Origin: Streptomyces polyasparticus
GTDB taxonomy: Bacteria; Actinomycetota; Actinomycetes; Streptomycetales; Streptomycetaceae
Direction: 5' to 3'
DNA length: 64,000 bases
NCBI RefSeq assembly: GCF_014493765.1
Contig: NZ_JACTVJ010000016.1
Coordinates: forward strand, 1-64,000
The position numbers and the translations under genes are program-made. Position 1 is the first letter of the stretch, and the number at the start of each line of letters is the position of its first letter. Shown in pieces: positions 15,178 to 27,221 of the stretch. The notes below the pieces were generated by a model. The model searched no databases. It had not been told where the DNA came from and was given only the letters and a program-made list of their open reading frames with translations.

Positions 15178-16565
15178 CAGACCTCCTCGCCGTCGCGTGC
15201 CGTACGGAATCCGGCGAAGATCTGCCGCCGGACCGGATAGTCCCAGTTGCGGAAGGTGCCCCGGCACGCCACCGCGTCCACCGCGAAGGACCCGCCGCGC
15301 AGGACCTTGTGGTCGGGTCCGAAGAACACCTCGGAGTACTCGCGGTACGGATAGGCCACGAAGCCGGGGTAGGGCAGGAAGTCGCTCGCCGTCCACTCCC
15401 ATACGTCGCCGATCAACTGCCGTACGCCGAGCGGTGACTGACCGCGCGGATAGCTGCCGGCCGGCGCGGGGCGCAGATGGCGCTGGCCCAGGTTCGCGTG
15501 CTCCGGCGTGGGGTCGGCGTCACCCCACGGATAGCGTCGGGACCGGCCCGTGGCCGGGTCGTGGCGGGCCGCCTTCTCCCACTCCTGCTCGGTCGGCAGC
15601 CGGCGCCCCGCCCAGCGGGCGTACGCGTCGGCCTCGTACCAGCTGACGTGCAGGACCGGCTCCTCGGGCGGCACCGCCTCGGTGACACCGAAGCGCCTGC
15701 GCAGCCACTGCCCCGCCTCGCACCGCCAGAACAGCGGCGCCCGCAGCCCGTGTTCGCGGACCATCGCCCAGCCCGCGGGCGCCCACCAGCGCGGGTCGTC
15801 GTAGCCGCCGTCGGCGATGAACCGCAGATACGCGGCGTTCGTCACGGGTGTCGTGTCGATGTGGAACGGCGGCACGTGGCGCGCATGCCCCGGGCGTTCG
15901 TTGTCCAGGGCCCATGGTTCCGCCGTCGTGCCCATGGTGAACGGCCCGCCGGGGACCAGGACTTCGGCGGGCCCGTCGAAAGGGGCCGCCAGGGGCTCGG
16001 GGGCGGGCGCCGTGAGCACGGGCGCGCCCTTGCGCAGCTGATGGGTGATCAGCATCGTCTCGTCGTGCTGCTGTTCGTGCTGCGCGATCATCCCGAAGAC
16101 GAAGCCGGACCGGGTGAGGCGCGCGTCCCCGTCCGCCGCGAACGAGGCCTTCTCCAGTACGTCGAGGGCGCGGCCGCGCACCTCGGCCGCGTAGCCGCGC
16201 GCCTCGTCGGGCGGGAGCAGCGGCAGCCGGGGCCGCTCGGCGCGCGGATGCTCGAACGCGTCGTACAGCGGGTCGATCTCGGGCCGCATCGCCTCCTGTC
16301 CCGCGACCGCCCGCAGCAGCCACTGCTCCTCCTGGTTGCCGATGTGCGCCAGGTCCCAGACCAGCGGCGACATCAACGGCGAGTGCTGTGCGGTCAGTTC
16401 CGGCTCCTCGACACAGCCGGTCAGCAGGGCCGTCCGCCGCCGCGCGGTCTCCAGCGCGTCGAGCGCGCGGGCGCGCAGCGCTGCCGGGTCGGTGACGGCC
16501 GTCGTCTCGGTGCTTGTCTCGGTGCTTGTCTCGGAGCTCGTCTCGGCGCTCGTCTCGGCGCTCAT
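15177..16565 (-). CDS. egtB: Ergothioneine biosynthesis sulfoxide synthase EgtB
   Basis: A 462-residue iron enzyme joining hercynine and gamma-glutamylcysteine (or cysteine) with O2. The N-terminal DinB_2 four-helix domain supplies the iron histidines in DLAHIGNQEEQW and AQHEQQHDETM. The C-terminal formylglycine-generating-enzyme-type domain runs from PGGPFTMGT through PWGDADPTPEHANLGQ, GDVWEWTASDF and VLRGGSFA. The first 22 residues are an ETS/ETST repeat from a 12-bp DNA repeat, unlike the rest of the protein and probably disordered. ATG after AAGGAACG; overlaps the egtA end by four bases. Confidence 0.93.
   Translation of the reverse strand: MSAETSAETSSETSTETSTETTAVTDPAALRARALDALETARRRTALLTGCVEEPELTAQHSPLMSPLVWDLAHIGNQEEQWLLRAVAGQEAMRPEIDPLYDAFEHPRAERPRLPLLPPDEARGYAAEVRGRALDVLEKASFAADGDARLTRSGFVFGMIAQHEQQHDETMLITHQLRKGAPVLTAPAPEPLAAPFDGPAEVLVPGGPFTMGTTAEPWALDNERPGHARHVPPFHIDTTPVTNAAYLRFIADGGYDDPRWWAPAGWAMVREHGLRAPLFWRCEAGQWLRRRFGVTEAVPPEEPVLHVSWYEADAYARWAGRRLPTEQEWEKAARHDPATGRSRRYPWGDADPTPEHANLGQRHLRPAPAGSYPRGQSPLGVRQLIGDVWEWTASDFLPYPGFVAYPYREYSEVFFGPDHKVLRGGSFAVDAVACRGTFRNWDYPVRRQIFAGFRTARDGEEV
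16502..16563 (-). repeat. Short in-frame repeat in egtB 5' end
   Basis: About five copies of a 12-base GTCTCGGTGCTT-like unit encode the ETS-rich N-terminus of EgtB. Strand slippage here would add or remove four residues without a frameshift. Confidence 0.7.
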
Positions 16566-17860
16566 GAGTGAACGTTCCTTCCGTACGAGGGCGGTACGCG
16601 AAGCAGGTCCTGTCGCCCGTCGAGCGCGTCGTCGGCCGGACATCGGCCCCGCAGGACATAGCGCTCGGTGAAGTCCGCGACCGCCTGCCGTATGCCGTCG
16701 TCCGCGCCCATCCGCGCCAGCGCGTCCAGGGCGAGGGTGAAGCAGACGGTCGCCGCCTCGCGCAGTTCCGGGTCGGTGAGGCCGAGCCGGGCCGCGTCCC
16801 GCCACAGCGGGTTGTGCGGCGCGGGGGCCGGGCCCGCGCGCTCGGCGAGCGGTTTGACGGTGCGGTACGCGGTCTCGGCGGCCGCCGGGTCGTCGAACAG
16901 CGCGGTCGTCACGGCCGCCGGCACCAGCCATCCGTCGTCGCCGGGCTGTGCGTCGATCATGCGGAGTTCGAGATGGCCGCGCGGCCGTACGGGCGGGAAG
17001 AGGGTGGTCAGGTGGTAGTCGAGGTCCGAGCGGGTGGGCGGACGCGGCAGTCCGCCACGGATCCACTCGCGGAAGGTGAGGCCGTGCGGCACGTGCCAGG
17101 GCCCGTCGTCGGCCCGCACGCACATCACCGGCGCGTCCAGGACGTGCCGCGCCCACGCCGTACGCGGCGAGGTGTCCAGCGGCGGCGCACCCGAGCGGCC
17201 CGCGTCGATGCGCTCCCACAGCCACTGGCGCGAGGAGCGCACCCCGGTCGAACGGCCGGAAAGGAGCGGCGAGTTGGCGAACGCGGCGACGAGAACGGCG
17301 CCGAGCAGATGGCTCATCACCCAGCGTCTGCCGTGGCCGAGCGGCCCCGGCTCCTCGTAACCGGCGTCGAGGCAGACCTGTACGGAGGCGGAGGAGCACA
17401 TCATGGCGCGGCCTGCCGGTCCGGCGCGGTCGAGTGAGGTTTCCAGGGCGTCGTAACGCGGCTGGCGCAGGACGCGCCTCGGGGGCCGCCACGGATCGGT
17501 GCCGTGGCCGGCGAGGACGAGTCCGTGGCCTTGGAGTGTGGCGCGGACCGCTGTGAGGTCGGCCCGCATGGCCGAGACGCAGTCCGAGAGGGTGGCGGCG
17601 GGCGGCGAGCTGAGCTCCAGCTGTCCGCCGGGTTCCATGGTGAGCGCCGAGCCCAGGGGCAGGGCGCGCAGTGCGGCGCAGGCCGCGTCGAGTCGTGCGA
17701 TGGGTAACGGGATCCATGGGCGGTGCGGATCGTGGACGATCCACTCCAGTTCCACACCCACCGTGCGCGGTGGGCCCGTCTTGAAGCAGATGCCCTTGAC
17801 CAGGGCCTCCACCTCCGCCTCGGTGATCCCACCGAGCGTCGTACACTCCGGCTCACTCAT
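16562..17860 (-). CDS. egtA: Glutamate-cysteine ligase-type enzyme EgtA
   Basis: A 432-residue GCS2-fold ligase making gamma-glutamylcysteine for ergothioneine. Visible motifs: TVGVELEWIVHDP (residues about 32-44), EPGGQLELSSPP, MCSSASVQVCLDAG, and RGHLELRMIDAQP near residue 310. The ATG (MSEPECTT) lies ten bases after AGGAGG. It is the first gene of the operon egtA-B-C-D, in which every junction overlaps. egtE, the final lyase gene, is not in the window; in many actinobacteria a general PLP enzyme fills that role. Confidence 0.9.
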   Translation of the reverse strand: MSEPECTTLGGITEAEVEALVKGICFKTGPPRTVGVELEWIVHDPHRPWIPLPIARLDAACAALRALPLGSALTMEPGGQLELSSPPAATLSDCVSAMRADLTAVRATLQGHGLVLAGHGTDPWRPPRRVLRQPRYDALETSLDRAGPAGRAMMCSSASVQVCLDAGYEEPGPLGHGRRWVMSHLLGAVLVAAFANSPLLSGRSTGVRSSRQWLWERIDAGRSGAPPLDTSPRTAWARHVLDAPVMCVRADDGPWHVPHGLTFREWIRGGLPRPPTRSDLDYHLTTLFPPVRPRGHLELRMIDAQPGDDGWLVPAAVTTALFDDPAAAETAYRTVKPLAERAGPAPAPHNPLWRDAARLGLTDPELREAATVCFTLALDALARMGADDGIRQAVADFTERYVLRGRCPADDALDGRQDLLRVPPSYGRNVHS

Positions 17861-18020
17861 GCCGGAAGCCTCCTGGTTCTCGGCCCGGTCCCTTCCGGGC
17901 GACCCGAACCACCCAAGACAATCCGGGCCGTTCGCACAAGAGGGCCCCGGGCCTGCGGCCGTCACCCGACCCCGGTGAGCAGGTGCTTCATCCGGTGGTG
18001 GGGTGACGGCCCGCGACCGT

Positions 18021-18968
18021 TCACGCTGCCGAAAGCGCGATCCCGTCGAGGATGTCGTGCTCCGACACCAGGAGCTCCCGGGCTCCGGTCCGCTCCATGA
18101 TCGCGAGGACGATCAGGGCGCCCGCGCAGATCACGTCCACGCGGCCCGGATGCATGACCGGGATCGCCGCGCGCTCGTCGTGCGTCGCGGTGATCAGGCG
18201 CTGGGTGACCGACTTGACCTGGTGGTACGAGAGGACGGAGCGGTGGATCGCCGTGGAGTCGTACTCCGGCAGGTCGAGCGCGATCCCGGCGAGGGTCGTG
18301 ACCGTGCCCGCCAGGCCGATGTACACGTCGGCCTCGGTGAGCGGGACCGTCTCGGCCGCCAGGTCGAGCGCCTTGTCGATGTCGGCGCGTACGGCGGCGG
18401 TCTGCTCGTCGGTGAGCGGGCCGCCGGTCAGCCCGTGCCGCTCGGTGAGCCGGACGCAGCCGATGTCGACGGAACGGGCCGCGTCCACGGTGGCCGGCCC
18501 GATGCTCTCGCTGCCGAGGACGAACTCCGTGGAGCCGCCGCCGACGTCGAAGACGAGGGTGCGCAGGGGGTGCGCGTCCCCGCGCTCGTACTGCGCGCTC
18601 GCCGCGCCCGCGAAGGAGAGCTGAGCCTCCTCGTCACCGCTGATCACCTCGGGCTCCACGCCGAGGATGTCCAGGACCCCTCGTACGAAGTCGTCGCGGT
18701 TGGAGGCGTCGCGCGAGGCCGAGGTCGCCACGAAGCGGACCTTCTCGGCGCCCAACTCCTTGATGACGGCGGCGTATTCACGGCAGGCGGCGAAGGTGCG
18801 CTCGAGGGCCTCGGGCGCGAGCATGCCCGTACGGTCGACGCCCTGGCCGAGGCGGACGATCGTCATGCGTCGGTCCAGGTCCACGAGCTCGCCCGTCTCG
18901 GGGCTGATGTCGGCGACCAGGAGGCGGATCGAGTTCGTACCGCAGTCGATGGCGGCGACGCGGGTCAT
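18021..18968 (-). CDS. ppx: Ppx/GppA-family exopolyphosphatase
   Basis: A 315-residue ASKHA-fold phosphatase of the short actinobacterial type, acting on polyphosphate ends or possibly pppGpp. Phosphate-1 motif AIDCGTNSIRLLVAD (residues 6-20), RFVATSASRDA and ISGDEEAQLSF, phosphate-2 LVFDVGGGSTEFVLG (about 135-149), and YIGLAGTVTTLAG. ATG start; its first four bases overlap the DUF501 stop codon, so the two are co-translated. The C-terminal regulatory domains of long Ppx enzymes are absent, as is usual here. Confidence 0.9.
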   Translation of the reverse strand: MTRVAAIDCGTNSIRLLVADISPETGELVDLDRRMTIVRLGQGVDRTGMLAPEALERTFAACREYAAVIKELGAEKVRFVATSASRDASNRDDFVRGVLDILGVEPEVISGDEEAQLSFAGAASAQYERGDAHPLRTLVFDVGGGSTEFVLGSESIGPATVDAARSVDIGCVRLTERHGLTGGPLTDEQTAAVRADIDKALDLAAETVPLTEADVYIGLAGTVTTLAGIALDLPEYDSTAIHRSVLSYHQVKSVTQRLITATHDERAAIPVMHPGRVDVICAGALIVLAIMERTGARELLVSEHDILDGIALSAA

Positions 18969-19513
18969 TCAGCGGCCTCCGCGGCGTCGGCGGGGACGGC
19001 GTCCGTGGTCACGCACGCGCCCTTGCGCCACCACTCCGGCAGCATCGCGAGGGCCTCGTCGCCGAGCGGGTTCACGCCCGGGCCCGCCGCGAGCGAGTGG
19101 CCGACCAGGACGTGCAGGCACTTCACGCGGTCGGGCATGCCGCCCGCCGACGGGAAGCCCTGAAGGACCTCGATCTCGTCGCGGCGCTTGATGTAGTCCT
19201 CGTGCGCCGCGCGGTAGGCGGCCGCCAGCTCCGGGTCGGTCTTCAGGCGCTCGGTCATCTCCTTCATCACGCCGTTCGCCTCGAGCGTGCCGATGGCCGA
19301 GGAGGCCTTGGGGCACGTCAGGTAGTACAGCGTCGGGAAGGGCGTGCCGTCGGGCAGCCGCGGAGCGGTCTCGACGACGTCCGGCTGGCCGCAGGGGCAG
19401 CGGTGCGCGATGGCCCGAAGACCGCGCGGCGGGCGGCCGAGCTGCTGCTTGAAGGCCTCGACGTCGGCGTCGGTGGGCTCGGTGCGCGGGGTGGAGGGCG
19501 GCGGGGTTTCCAT
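18965..19513 (-). CDS. DUF501 family protein
   Basis: A 182-residue cytoplasmic protein of the conserved actinobacterial DUF501 family. A Cys-containing motif AHRCPCGQPDVVETAPRL is followed by YYLTCPKASSAIGTLEA and GMPDRVKCLHVLVGHSLAAG. The CPCG, C and CLH residues suggest a metal or nucleotide site, but activity is unknown. The start ATG (METPPPS) is the first with coding character. It lies between divIC and ppx in a conserved order, and its stop overlaps the ppx start. Confidence 0.88.
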   Translation of the reverse strand: METPPPSTPRTEPTDADVEAFKQQLGRPPRGLRAIAHRCPCGQPDVVETAPRLPDGTPFPTLYYLTCPKASSAIGTLEANGVMKEMTERLKTDPELAAAYRAAHEDYIKRRDEIEVLQGFPSAGGMPDRVKCLHVLVGHSLAAGPGVNPLGDEALAMLPEWWRKGACVTTDAVPADAAEAAE

Positions 19514-19628
19514 GCCTGTCTTTCCGGTCGTCGTACGGCAAGGTGCCTGCGTACAGGAAGGCGTACAAGAAGCTACGTACAAGAAGTACGGGAGAACCGG
19601 CCCGGGGGCCAATTCGAGCGCTTGGGAC

Positions 19629-20126
19629 TCAGTCGCCCCGGCCCGCCCGGTCCATGGTGTCCACGCCGTCGAAGAGGTTCACGTACCAGGCGCGGTCCGC
19701 GGCGGCCTTCGACTGCGGGCGGCGCTCACGGGCGGCGGACGGGTCGACCACGGTGTAGCCCCTCTCCCCGGGGCGCACCATGTGCAGCCGCTCGCGGGCC
19801 TGGCGCTCGACATAGGCCGGGTCCTGCCAGCGGGCCTTCTCGTCGCGCAGCCGCTCGGTCTCGGCGCGCTCCTCCTCGAGGATCCGCTCCTGTTCGGCGA
19901 TGTCGGCGCGCTGGGCGACGTACTGCCTTATGGGATAGGCGAGCGCCACGATCAGCGAGCAGACGACGAGCGCGAGCAGCGCCGCACGGCCGGTGAGCCG
20001 GGAGCGGCGGGCCTGGCGGCGGGACTGCGAGCGGTAGACGCGGGCGGCGGTCTGCTCGCCGAGCAGCCGGATCCGGGTGGTCGTCGAGAAGGCGGCGGAC
20101 CGGTCCCGTTCCTTCGTCGCTCCCAT
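19629..20126 (-). CDS. divIC: Septum formation initiator DivIC/FtsB
   Basis: A 165-residue bitopic division protein. A basic cytoplasmic N-terminus (about 45 residues) precedes one membrane helix (LTGRAALLALVVCSLIVALAY, 44-64). An extracytoplasmic leucine-zipper coiled coil follows (IAEQERILEEERAETERLRDEKARW) with the family end WQDPAYVERQARERLHMVRPGE. It joins FtsL and FtsQ in the divisome. ATG start. It lies downstream of eno, as in other Streptomyces, with two hairpins between them. Confidence 0.9.
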   Translation of the reverse strand: MGATKERDRSAAFSTTTRIRLLGEQTAARVYRSQSRRQARRSRLTGRAALLALVVCSLIVALAYPIRQYVAQRADIAEQERILEEERAETERLRDEKARWQDPAYVERQARERLHMVRPGERGYTVVDPSAARERRPQSKAAADRAWYVNLFDGVDTMDRAGRGD

Positions 20127-20152
20127 GCCCTCGCCTCCCCGTATACACGCGT

Positions 20153-20191
20153 ACGTCCCCGCACACGGTACGGGACCGGGTGCGGGGACGT
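20153..20191. terminator. Hairpin in the eno-divIC gap
   Basis: ACGTCCCCGCAC (20153-20164) pairs perfectly with GTGCGGGGACGT (20180-20191). Together with the hairpin at 20207-20231 it separates eno from divIC. Confidence 0.65.
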
Positions 20192-20206
20192 GGCGACGAC
20201 TGGCTA

Positions 20207-20231
20207 GTCAGGGCCGGTGATCAGCCCTGAC
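20207..20231 (-). terminator. eno terminator hairpin
   Basis: GTCAGGGC (20207-20214) pairs with GCCCTGAC (20224-20231), 12 bases past the enolase stop codon. Confidence 0.7.
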
Positions 20232-20242
20232 GGAGCCGGTGC

Positions 20243-24032
<3,790 letters not shown>

Positions 24033-24108
24033 CTAAGCGGTGAACGTAGCCGCATTCGAACGTCAGTCACAAGTCGATGCAGCGCAGATCACGTGAAAGT
24101 CACAGTTT

Positions 24109-24121
24109 TGACGGGGCGTCA
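24109..24121. promoter_or_regulatory. Palindrome TGACG-GGG-CGTCA
   Basis: A perfect 5+3+5 inverted repeat between the P450 stop and the second rpf gene. It is the same pattern as 5077-5091. It could act as an operator for the rpf gene or as part of the P450 transcript end. Confidence 0.35.
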
Positions 24122-24135
24122 GTTACGAGGGGTCG

Positions 24136-25434
24136 TCAGCGTGTCACGGAAGCCGGGCGTTCTGGGGTGAACTCGACCGGAAGCGCCCGCAATCCGCGCA
24201 TGATGAGTCCCCCACGCCACCTCAAATCGCCCTCTTCTCCCGTAAGTCGGAGATCCGGCAGCCGCGTGAGCAGCGTGGCGAGCGCCGCCTGTCCTTCGAG
24301 CCGGGCCAGGGGTGCGCCGAGGCAGTAGTGGATGCCGTGGCCGTATCCGAGGTGCTGGTTGTCGCGGCGCGCGAGATCGAGGGTGTCCGGCTGTTCGAAG
24401 CGCTCGGGGTCGCGGTCCGCGGCCGCGAGCACCACGAGCACGGGGTCGCCCACGGCGATCCCCTGGCCGCCGATGGTCAGCTCCTGGGTGGCGAAGCGCC
24501 AGGTCGCGAGCTCCACCGGCCCGTCGTAGCGCAGGAGTTCCTCGACTCCGGTCTCCAGGAGGCCCCGCTCCCCCGCGGCGAGCGACTCCTGGAGGCGGGC
24601 GCGCTGCTCGGGGTGGCGCAGCAGCTGGTACGTCCCGTTGCCGATCAGGTTGACCGTGGTCTCGAAGCCCGCGAACAGCAGGATGAAGGCCATCGCGGCG
24701 GCCTCGTTCTCCGTGAGGTGCTCGCCGTGGTCGCTCGCGCGGATCAGGCCGGAGAGCAAGTCCTCGTCGGGGGCCGGGTGTTCGGGCAGTTCGGCGCGCT
24801 TGCGGTGGATCAGCTCGGCGAGATAGCCGCGCATCTTCTTGACCGAGCGCGCCACTCCCCCGCGCGGACCGCCGCCGTGCCGGATCATCATGCCCGCCCA
24901 GTCGCGGAAGTCGTCCTGGTCCTCGGGCGGTACGCCGAGCAGGTCGCAGATCGCGTAGATGGGGAGCGGGAAGGCGAACTCGTGGATCAGGTCCGCGCTC
25001 CCCTTCTGTGCGAAGGAGTCGATGAGCTGGTCGGTGAGCTCCTGCACCCGCGGCGCGAAGGCCGCGACCCTGCGGGGCGTGAACGCCTTCGAGACCAGAC
25101 GCCTGAGCCGCGTGTGGTCCGGCGGGTCGATGTTGAGCAGGTGGGTCATCAGGTCGGCTTTGCGCTCGCCGGGGATGCCCGTCCTGCCCTTGGTCTGCTC
25201 GTCGCCCGCGTGGTGCACCGGGTTCTTGCTCAGGCGCTGGTCGGCGAGCGCCTGCTTGGCGTCCGCGTACCGCGTGACCAGCCAGGCCTCCACCCCGCTC
25301 GGCAGCGTGGTGCGGTGCACCGGGGAGTGCTCGCGCAGCCAGGCGTAGGCGGGATAGGGGTCGGTGGCGAACTCCCACGTGAAGAGCTCGGGCGCGGAGG
25401 AAGGCACGGGGGCGGGCGGGGTAGTGCTGGTCAC
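24136..25434 (-). CDS. Cytochrome P450 (CYP107-like)
   Basis: A 432-residue soluble class I P450 monooxygenase. I-helix oxygen motif FAGFETTVNL (about residue 246), K-helix ExxR in EELLRYDGPVEL, and the heme loop HLGYGHGIHYCLGAPLARLE with Cys ligand near residue 365. GTG start, four bases overlapping the mazG stop (GTGA), so translation is coupled to mazG. From memory, the same adjacency occurs beside rpf and eno in S. coelicolor (CYP107T1). The substrate is unknown, and no dedicated ferredoxin is adjacent. Confidence 0.93.
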   Translation of the reverse strand: MTSTTPPAPVPSSAPELFTWEFATDPYPAYAWLREHSPVHRTTLPSGVEAWLVTRYADAKQALADQRLSKNPVHHAGDEQTKGRTGIPGERKADLMTHLLNIDPPDHTRLRRLVSKAFTPRRVAAFAPRVQELTDQLIDSFAQKGSADLIHEFAFPLPIYAICDLLGVPPEDQDDFRDWAGMMIRHGGGPRGGVARSVKKMRGYLAELIHRKRAELPEHPAPDEDLLSGLIRASDHGEHLTENEAAAMAFILLFAGFETTVNLIGNGTYQLLRHPEQRARLQESLAAGERGLLETGVEELLRYDGPVELATWRFATQELTIGGQGIAVGDPVLVVLAAADRDPERFEQPDTLDLARRDNQHLGYGHGIHYCLGAPLARLEGQAALATLLTRLPDLRLTGEEGDLRWRGGLIMRGLRALPVEFTPERPASVTR

Positions 25435-26420
25435 CCCTCGACCGTATCCGCCCCCGCCTCGCCCTTCTCCACGAGCCGGATCGCATCCCGGTACGCCCGT
25501 CCCGCCGCCCTGAGCGCCGCCTCCGGGTCGATGCCCTCGGCTTCCGCCCGTACGGCGAGAGCGAGGAGCTCGTAGCCGAGGCCCGTGCCCGGGGGCAGCT
25601 CCACGTCCAGACCGGCCGTCCGTACGCGCGAGGCGAGCTTGGCCGCCAGGGCGAGGCCGGGCTGGCCGAGCGGAACGCCGTCGGTGACCGAGTCGCGCTG
25701 CTTCTCCTCGGCCTTGGTGCGCAGCCAGTGCGCCTTGACCTCTTCGGGGGTCTGCGCGGTGTAGTCGCCGAAGACGTGCGGGTGGCGGTGGATCAGCTTG
25801 GTGACGATGGTGCCCGCGACATCGTCGATGTCGAAGGGCTCCTCCTCGTCCTCGGCGGCGATCCGCGCGTGGAAGACGACCTGCAGGAGTACGTCGCCGA
25901 GCTCTTCGCGCAGTTCGGTGCGGTCACCGTCCTCGATGGCCTCGACGAGTTCGTACGCCTCCTCGATGCCGTACTTCGCCAGGCCCTTGTGGGTCTGCTG
26001 CGAGGACCAGGGGCACTCGCGGCGGATGCGGTCCATGACCTGGACGAGGTCGAGGAGGCGGGCGCCCGGCAGGTCGTACGAGCCGGGGAGCAGCTCCAGG
26101 TCGGGCATCTGCACGCGGCCCGAGCCCGCGAGCCGGGCCAGGCCGTCGGTCAGCCGCGGGTCGCCCTCACCGCTCGCCACCACGACCACCGTGCGGCCGC
26201 CCGTACAGGCGTCGACGAGCTCATCGGCGACGAGGTCCCGGTGCTCGACGCCGACGCCCGCCTCGCGCAGATACGGGAGTTGGGGGTGGGCCGGGTCGGT
26301 GCACAGGACCTGGTCGGCGTCGTGCAGGAGCTGCCAGGCCGGCCAGGAGAGCAGGCCGGGGGCCACGCGGTGGGTCGTGGTCAGCAGGATGATGCGGCCG
26401 GGGGCGTCGGGAGCGTTCAC
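25431..26420 (-). CDS. mazG: MazG family nucleoside triphosphate pyrophosphohydrolase
   Basis: A 329-residue protein. The first about 105 residues form a SAM-methylase-like (tetrapyrrole methylase) domain of the MazG fusion type (ILLTTTHRVAPGLLSW, VVVVASGEGDPRL). The MazG domain follows: LLDLVQVMDRIRRECPW, then TYPE residues KYGIEEAYELVEAIED and LREELGDVLLQVVFHARIA, whose Glu/Asp bind Mg. It hydrolyses NTPs or dNTPs, probably for nucleotide sanitation and alarmone control. GTG start (VNAPDAPG). First gene of a coupled pair with the P450. Confidence 0.92.
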   Translation of the reverse strand: MNAPDAPGRIILLTTTHRVAPGLLSWPAWQLLHDADQVLCTDPAHPQLPYLREAGVGVEHRDLVADELVDACTGGRTVVVVASGEGDPRLTDGLARLAGSGRVQMPDLELLPGSYDLPGARLLDLVQVMDRIRRECPWSSQQTHKGLAKYGIEEAYELVEAIEDGDRTELREELGDVLLQVVFHARIAAEDEEEPFDIDDVAGTIVTKLIHRHPHVFGDYTAQTPEEVKAHWLRTKAEEKQRDSVTDGVPLGQPGLALAAKLASRVRTAGLDVELPPGTGLGYELLALAVRAEAEGIDPEAALRAAGRAYRDAIRLVEKGEAGADTVEG

Positions 26421-26476
26421 GTCCGCCAACGTACCTCGGAGGTCACGTGGGCCCGAAGCTCGCGTATGCCCGGAGG

Positions 26477-27160
26477 TCACTTGTAGCGGACGGTCACCTT
26501 CTCGAAGCCGAGCGAGGTGAGCAGGCCTTCCAGCATGCCGGTGGTGTTGCGTTCGGCGCGGGCGGTCAGTCCGCTGTCCTCGGCGGCGTCGCCGATGTGC
26601 CGGACCGCGAGTTTGTTGACGGCCTGTTCGCCCGCGGGGTTGTCGGAGAAGAGGTCGCCGAGCCGGTCGAGGAGGCCGCGCTGCTTGGAGACCGTGTAGG
26701 AGCGGTCGGGGTCGAGTGTCGCCTTGGCGAGGCGTGCGTGCGGCAGGGTAAGGGTGGCGGTGGTGCGGTCCTTGTCGACGCGGACGTTGTCCTCTTCGAG
26801 GGCGCCCAGGTCGACATAGGCGGTGACCGTGCCGGAGCCGACGAACAGGGTGCGGGTGCCGCGGATCGCGTCGGGCAGGAACTTGGCGTCCTTCTCCAGG
26901 TCGACGACGACCTGGTAGGAGCCTGCCGCGCCTTCGTAACGGCTCATGTCCCGCAGCGACTTCAGTACGGCGGGGCCCGAGCGGTCCTTGGTCTCGGAGC
27001 CGAAAAGGTCGTCGAGGCCGGGCAGCAGCCGCAGTTGTCCGGCGATCAGGACGAGCACCATGGTCATGGCCAGGGCGGCGGGCAGCGTGATCCACCAGGG
27101 CAGCCTGCGGGAACGTGCCGGGGTGTGCGGCCGCCGAGGCTTGGTCTCGGTGGTGGTCAT
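26477..27160 (-). CDS. DUF4230 membrane-anchored protein
   Basis: A 227-residue protein. A basic N-terminus, one membrane helix (LPWWITLPAALAMTMVLVLIAG, about 20-41), then an extracytoplasmic DUF4230 domain: LKSLRDMSRYEGAAGSYQVVVDLEKD, GTRTLFVGSGTVTAYVDLGAL and ERNTTGMLEGLLTSLGFEKVTVRY. ATG start. The role is unknown. It lies between mazG and the SurA-like lipoprotein, all on one strand with short gaps. Confidence 0.85.
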   Translation of the reverse strand: MTTTETKPRRPHTPARSRRLPWWITLPAALAMTMVLVLIAGQLRLLPGLDDLFGSETKDRSGPAVLKSLRDMSRYEGAAGSYQVVVDLEKDAKFLPDAIRGTRTLFVGSGTVTAYVDLGALEEDNVRVDKDRTTATLTLPHARLAKATLDPDRSYTVSKQRGLLDRLGDLFSDNPAGEQAVNKLAVRHIGDAAEDSGLTARAERNTTGMLEGLLTSLGFEKVTVRYK

Positions 27161-27221
27161 GGCTCCCGAGTTCCCGCGGCGGGCCGGGGCACACCGCGGG
27201 AACCGGCGTACTGCGGGGCTC

